Of a DNA stretch of 64,000 nt, positions 62,216 to 64,000 are shown one piece after another. Position 1 is the first letter of the stretch. Every line of letters starts with the position of its first letter. The position numbers and the translations under genes were made by a program. The DNA is from Desulfogranum japonicum DSM 18378 (GTDB taxonomy: Bacteria; Desulfobacterota; Desulfobulbia; Desulfobulbales; Desulfobulbaceae), in NCBI RefSeq assembly GCF_000429945.1, contig NZ_AUCV01000003.1:124001-188000 (forward strand). Reading direction: 5' to 3'. Below the pieces are notes generated by a model that did no database searches, was not told where the DNA came from, and saw nothing but the letters and a program-made list of their open reading frames with translations.

Positions 62216-62632
62216 TTATATTTTTCTGCCTTCACTGGCCATATTTTTCAATGTGATCAACTGGGTTACCTCTGCCATGGAAATATCAAGCAGAGAGGCG
62301 ATTTCTTCAGGCTCCATGCCTTGGGAAATGAGTTTTGCCAGAATAGTATATTTTTCAGGAGCCTGTGTATGCGCATGGCACTGTTTACGTATCCTTGGAA
62401 CTTGCAACTCAGTGGTCATGGAGGCTTTTTCCAGGGAACGTTCAAAGCTCTTGTTTGCAGTGTTTACCCTTGGTGCCTCAAGGGCTGTATCTATCTTTTT
62501 TTGAATCCTCTTTAACCGGTTTTCAACCGATGGTGTGTTTTGATTGCGGATTTTCTGGATCAGAATAAACGTAATCAGACTCAGGCAGAAACCCAGCAAT
62601 GTGCTACAGATGACAATGATCAGATCATACAT
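62216..62632 (-). CDS. Membrane-anchored coiled-coil/HTH protein after fliA (SwrB/YlxL-like position)
   Basis: 138 residues from ATG 62632 with AAGGTG upstream. One N-terminal transmembrane helix (YDLIIVICSTLLGFCLSLITF) is followed by a basic, helical linker. The end (KYTILAKLISQGMEPEEIASLLDISMAEVTQLITLKNM) looks like a HTH. This architecture (TM, coiled coil, HTH) and the position immediately downstream of the sigma-28 gene match B. subtilis SwrB (YlxL). The sequence match itself is not proven. It may set flagellar type III export activity. Confidence 0.7.
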   Translation of the reverse strand: MYDLIIVICSTLLGFCLSLITFILIQKIRNQNTPSVENRLKRIQKKIDTALEAPRVNTANKSFERSLEKASMTTELQVPRIRKQCHAHTQAPEKYTILAKLISQGMEPEEIASLLDISMAEVTQLITLKNMASEGRKI

Positions 62633-62758
62633 TTCTGTCACCTTAACGGAGCACCTGTTGCCCATTCTAAAAAATGTTTATTGTCTGGATTGTTCATCCT
62701 ACGCAAGACGCTATCTCCAGATAAATATATGCCTGCGGTAAAAGTAAAATACATGGAA

Positions 62759-63490
62759 CTAATCATACATCTCTGAATTGATGAGTTTTACGCGCAGTTT
62801 CAGCAATGCCTGACTGTGCAGCTGAGAAACCCGGCCCTCTGACACACTGAGAACTTCGGCAATTTCTTTTTGGGTCAATTCTTCATAGTAGTACAAGGCA
62901 ATAACCAGCCGTTCTTTTTCAGACAGTTCTTCAAGTACCTCGGCGATGAGGTATGTCATCTCCTGCTGTTCTATCAGGTCTGTCGGCATCGGTCCCCCGA
63001 CATCCTCCAGTGCATCGAGAAAACTTCTGCCTTCTTCACTGTGATCAAGGGTTTCATGTAAGCTGACGCACCCCAGGTGGGAAACCTCTGCAAGAAGATG
63101 CTGATAATCGGTCAAACTCATATTCATGGCATCTGCCATTTCCTGTTCCTCTGGAGATCGCCCCATCTGGCGTTCCAGACGCAGCATCGTCTGTGTAAGG
63201 TGATTCTGTTTATCCCGCATGGTCCTGGAAAACCAGTCCATTTTGCGCATTTCATCAAGTATCGCTCCTCGCATGCGATATTCAGCAAAAGTTTTGAATT
63301 TCACGCCTTTGGCGCTGTCAAATCTGTTTGCGGCGTCAAGCAGTCCCATCATTGCTGCACTGGTCATATCATCTTTCGTCATGAATGAAGGGACCTGTGA
63401 GACCATTCTCTGCACGACCAGTTCAACCAGTGACAGGTGATCCTGGATAAGTTGAGAGCGATTATCGAATGGTGGTACAGGTGGATACAT
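62759..63490 (-). CDS. fliA: Sigma-28 factor FliA
   Basis: 243 residues. Region 2 has HLSLVELVVQRMVSQVP and VKFKTFAEYRMRGAILDEMRKMDWFSRTMRDK. Region 4 has LSEKERLVIALYYYEELTQKEIAEVLSVSEGRVSQLHSQAL. Together these identify the flagellar sigma factor. It drives flagellin, flgM and chemotaxis promoters. It starts 15 bases after flhG and its partner FlgM is in the same cluster. Confidence 0.97.
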   Translation of the reverse strand: MYPPVPPFDNRSQLIQDHLSLVELVVQRMVSQVPSFMTKDDMTSAAMMGLLDAANRFDSAKGVKFKTFAEYRMRGAILDEMRKMDWFSRTMRDKQNHLTQTMLRLERQMGRSPEEQEMADAMNMSLTDYQHLLAEVSHLGCVSLHETLDHSEEGRSFLDALEDVGGPMPTDLIEQQEMTYLIAEVLEELSEKERLVIALYYYEELTQKEIAEVLSVSEGRVSQLHSQALLKLRVKLINSEMYD

Positions 63491-63505
63491 GATTACAGAT
63501 CTGGT

Positions 63506-64000
63506 TTATTTATTGCCGAAATCAAGAAGTCGTTTCCAGAAAAACTGGATTGAGCCCTTGGGTTCCAGTGATTGTGGTTCTTGGATGAGCGTTCTTGCCA
63601 GAGCCTCAAAAGCCATACTTGTTTTCGATTCCGGATAGAGTTCGACCAAAACCTGTTGCTTACGGATGGCATCTATCATCAGTTTGTCACGGGGAATCGA
63701 TCCTATGTAGTCGATTGATATATCGAGGTAACGGTTGGCAACCATAGTTAATTTACGGTAAACGTCCAGTGCTTCTTCTTCATTGCGGATAAAGTTGACA
63801 ATGAGGTTAAAATGCTTTTCATGATACTGGTTTGAAAGCAGTTTCATGAGTGCGTACGCATCTGTAATGGCAGTTGGCTCAGGGGTCGTGACCACCATGA
63901 TTTCCTGGGCTGCGGTATTGAAATAGGTTACGTTTTCTGAAATTCCAGCCTCGGTGTCGATGAGGACAAAATCGAAATCATTGTGCATTGCGTCCAGTGC
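63506..64000 (-). CDS. flhG: FlhG/YlxH MinD-like ATPase (partial, runs off the right edge)
   Basis: 165 C-terminal residues are visible, with no start because the frame is open to the end of the window. Features are HNDFDFVLIDTEAGISENV (Walker B), VVTTPEPTAITDAYALMKLL, a NLIVNFIRNEEEA strand and DYIGSIPRDKLMIDAIRKQQVLVELYP. These are typical of FlhG (FleN), which limits flagellar number. The N-terminal Walker A lies outside the window. It precedes fliA. Confidence 0.9.
   Translation of the reverse strand, partial: ALDAMHNDFDFVLIDTEAGISENVTYFNTAAQEIMVVTTPEPTAITDAYALMKLLSNQYHEKHFNLIVNFIRNEEEALDVYRKLTMVANRYLDISIDYIGSIPRDKLMIDAIRKQQVLVELYPESKTSMAFEALARTLIQEPQSLEPKGSIQFFWKRLLDFGNK

Noticed and set aside
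1-64000. CRISPR array, tRNA or rRNA genes, riboswitch, insertion-sequence transposase
   Set aside because: None seen on reading both strands: no regularly spaced repeats with spacers, no tRNA-like T-arm signatures, no transposase-like protein.

Overview
The window looks like a chromosomal segment of an anaerobic, motile, Gram-negative sulfur-metabolising bacterium of the Desulfobacterota, most likely the order Desulfobulbales. This is inferred from gene content, not from a search: HdrA- and HdrD-type iron-sulfur proteins, a ferredoxin close to Desulfovibrio africanus ferredoxin III, a large NAD-glutamate dehydrogenase, and a flagellar gene order with P- and L-ring genes and CsrA/FliW. I found no tRNA, rRNA, CRISPR array, transposase gene or prophage. 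Small non-coding repeats are present.

Region 1 (1-14,050) is mixed housekeeping. It holds a partial HdrA-like flavoprotein and an HdrD-like protein with an N-terminal DNA-binding domain (both minus strand), a REC-REC-GGDEF diguanylate cyclase, an orphan TRAP solute-binding protein, a 7-Fe-type ferredoxin, alr, argS, an ArgA-like acetyltransferase interrupted by one in-frame stop codon, and secA.

Region 2 (14,045-24,300) starts with the glutamate dehydrogenase, divergent from a PAS-AAA+ sigma-54 activator. The shared intergenic region has a sigma-54-like promoter facing gdh and two near-identical palindromes upstream of it. An HhH/lysine-rich nucleoid-like protein, polyphosphate kinase 2, a phosphoesterase and cardiolipin synthase follow.

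Region 3 (24,703-37,000) is a tight plus-strand run: argJ, a CYTH/CHAD protein, a ParA-type ATPase, SixA, a ClC channel with CBS and TrkA-C domains, a small Cys protein, avtA, an exported MORN-repeat protein and a DUF4177-like protein. The two permease genes yejB and yejE follow. CHAD + ParA + SixA, with PPK2 nearby, is the best candidate here for an undescribed system; I propose positioning or partitioning of polyphosphate granules.

Region 4 (37,200-64,000, all minus strand) is a flagellar locus, listed in transcription order: flhG (partial), fliA, a SwrB/YlxL-like membrane protein, flgF, flgG, flgA, flgH, flgI, flgJ (rod-binding part), a DUF5610-like protein, flgM, flgN, flgK, flgL, csrA, fliW, flagellin, a 69-residue ORF, a second flagellin, flaG, fliD, fliS, a FliT-like chaperone, two PilZ proteins, fliK and an FlhB C-terminal-like protein. 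Downstream is a polarity-type module: a roadblock protein, an MglA-like GTPase and a 980-residue acidic scaffold-like protein. The two PilZ proteins and the GGDEF protein suggest cyclic-di-GMP input to motility. CsrA/FliW and FliA/FlgM give post-transcriptional and sigma-28 control.

At least four copies of a ~147-bp repeat with terminal inverted repeats (two full, two partial) and one ~149-bp palindromic element lie between genes. The palindrome supplies the stop codon of the gene beside it.
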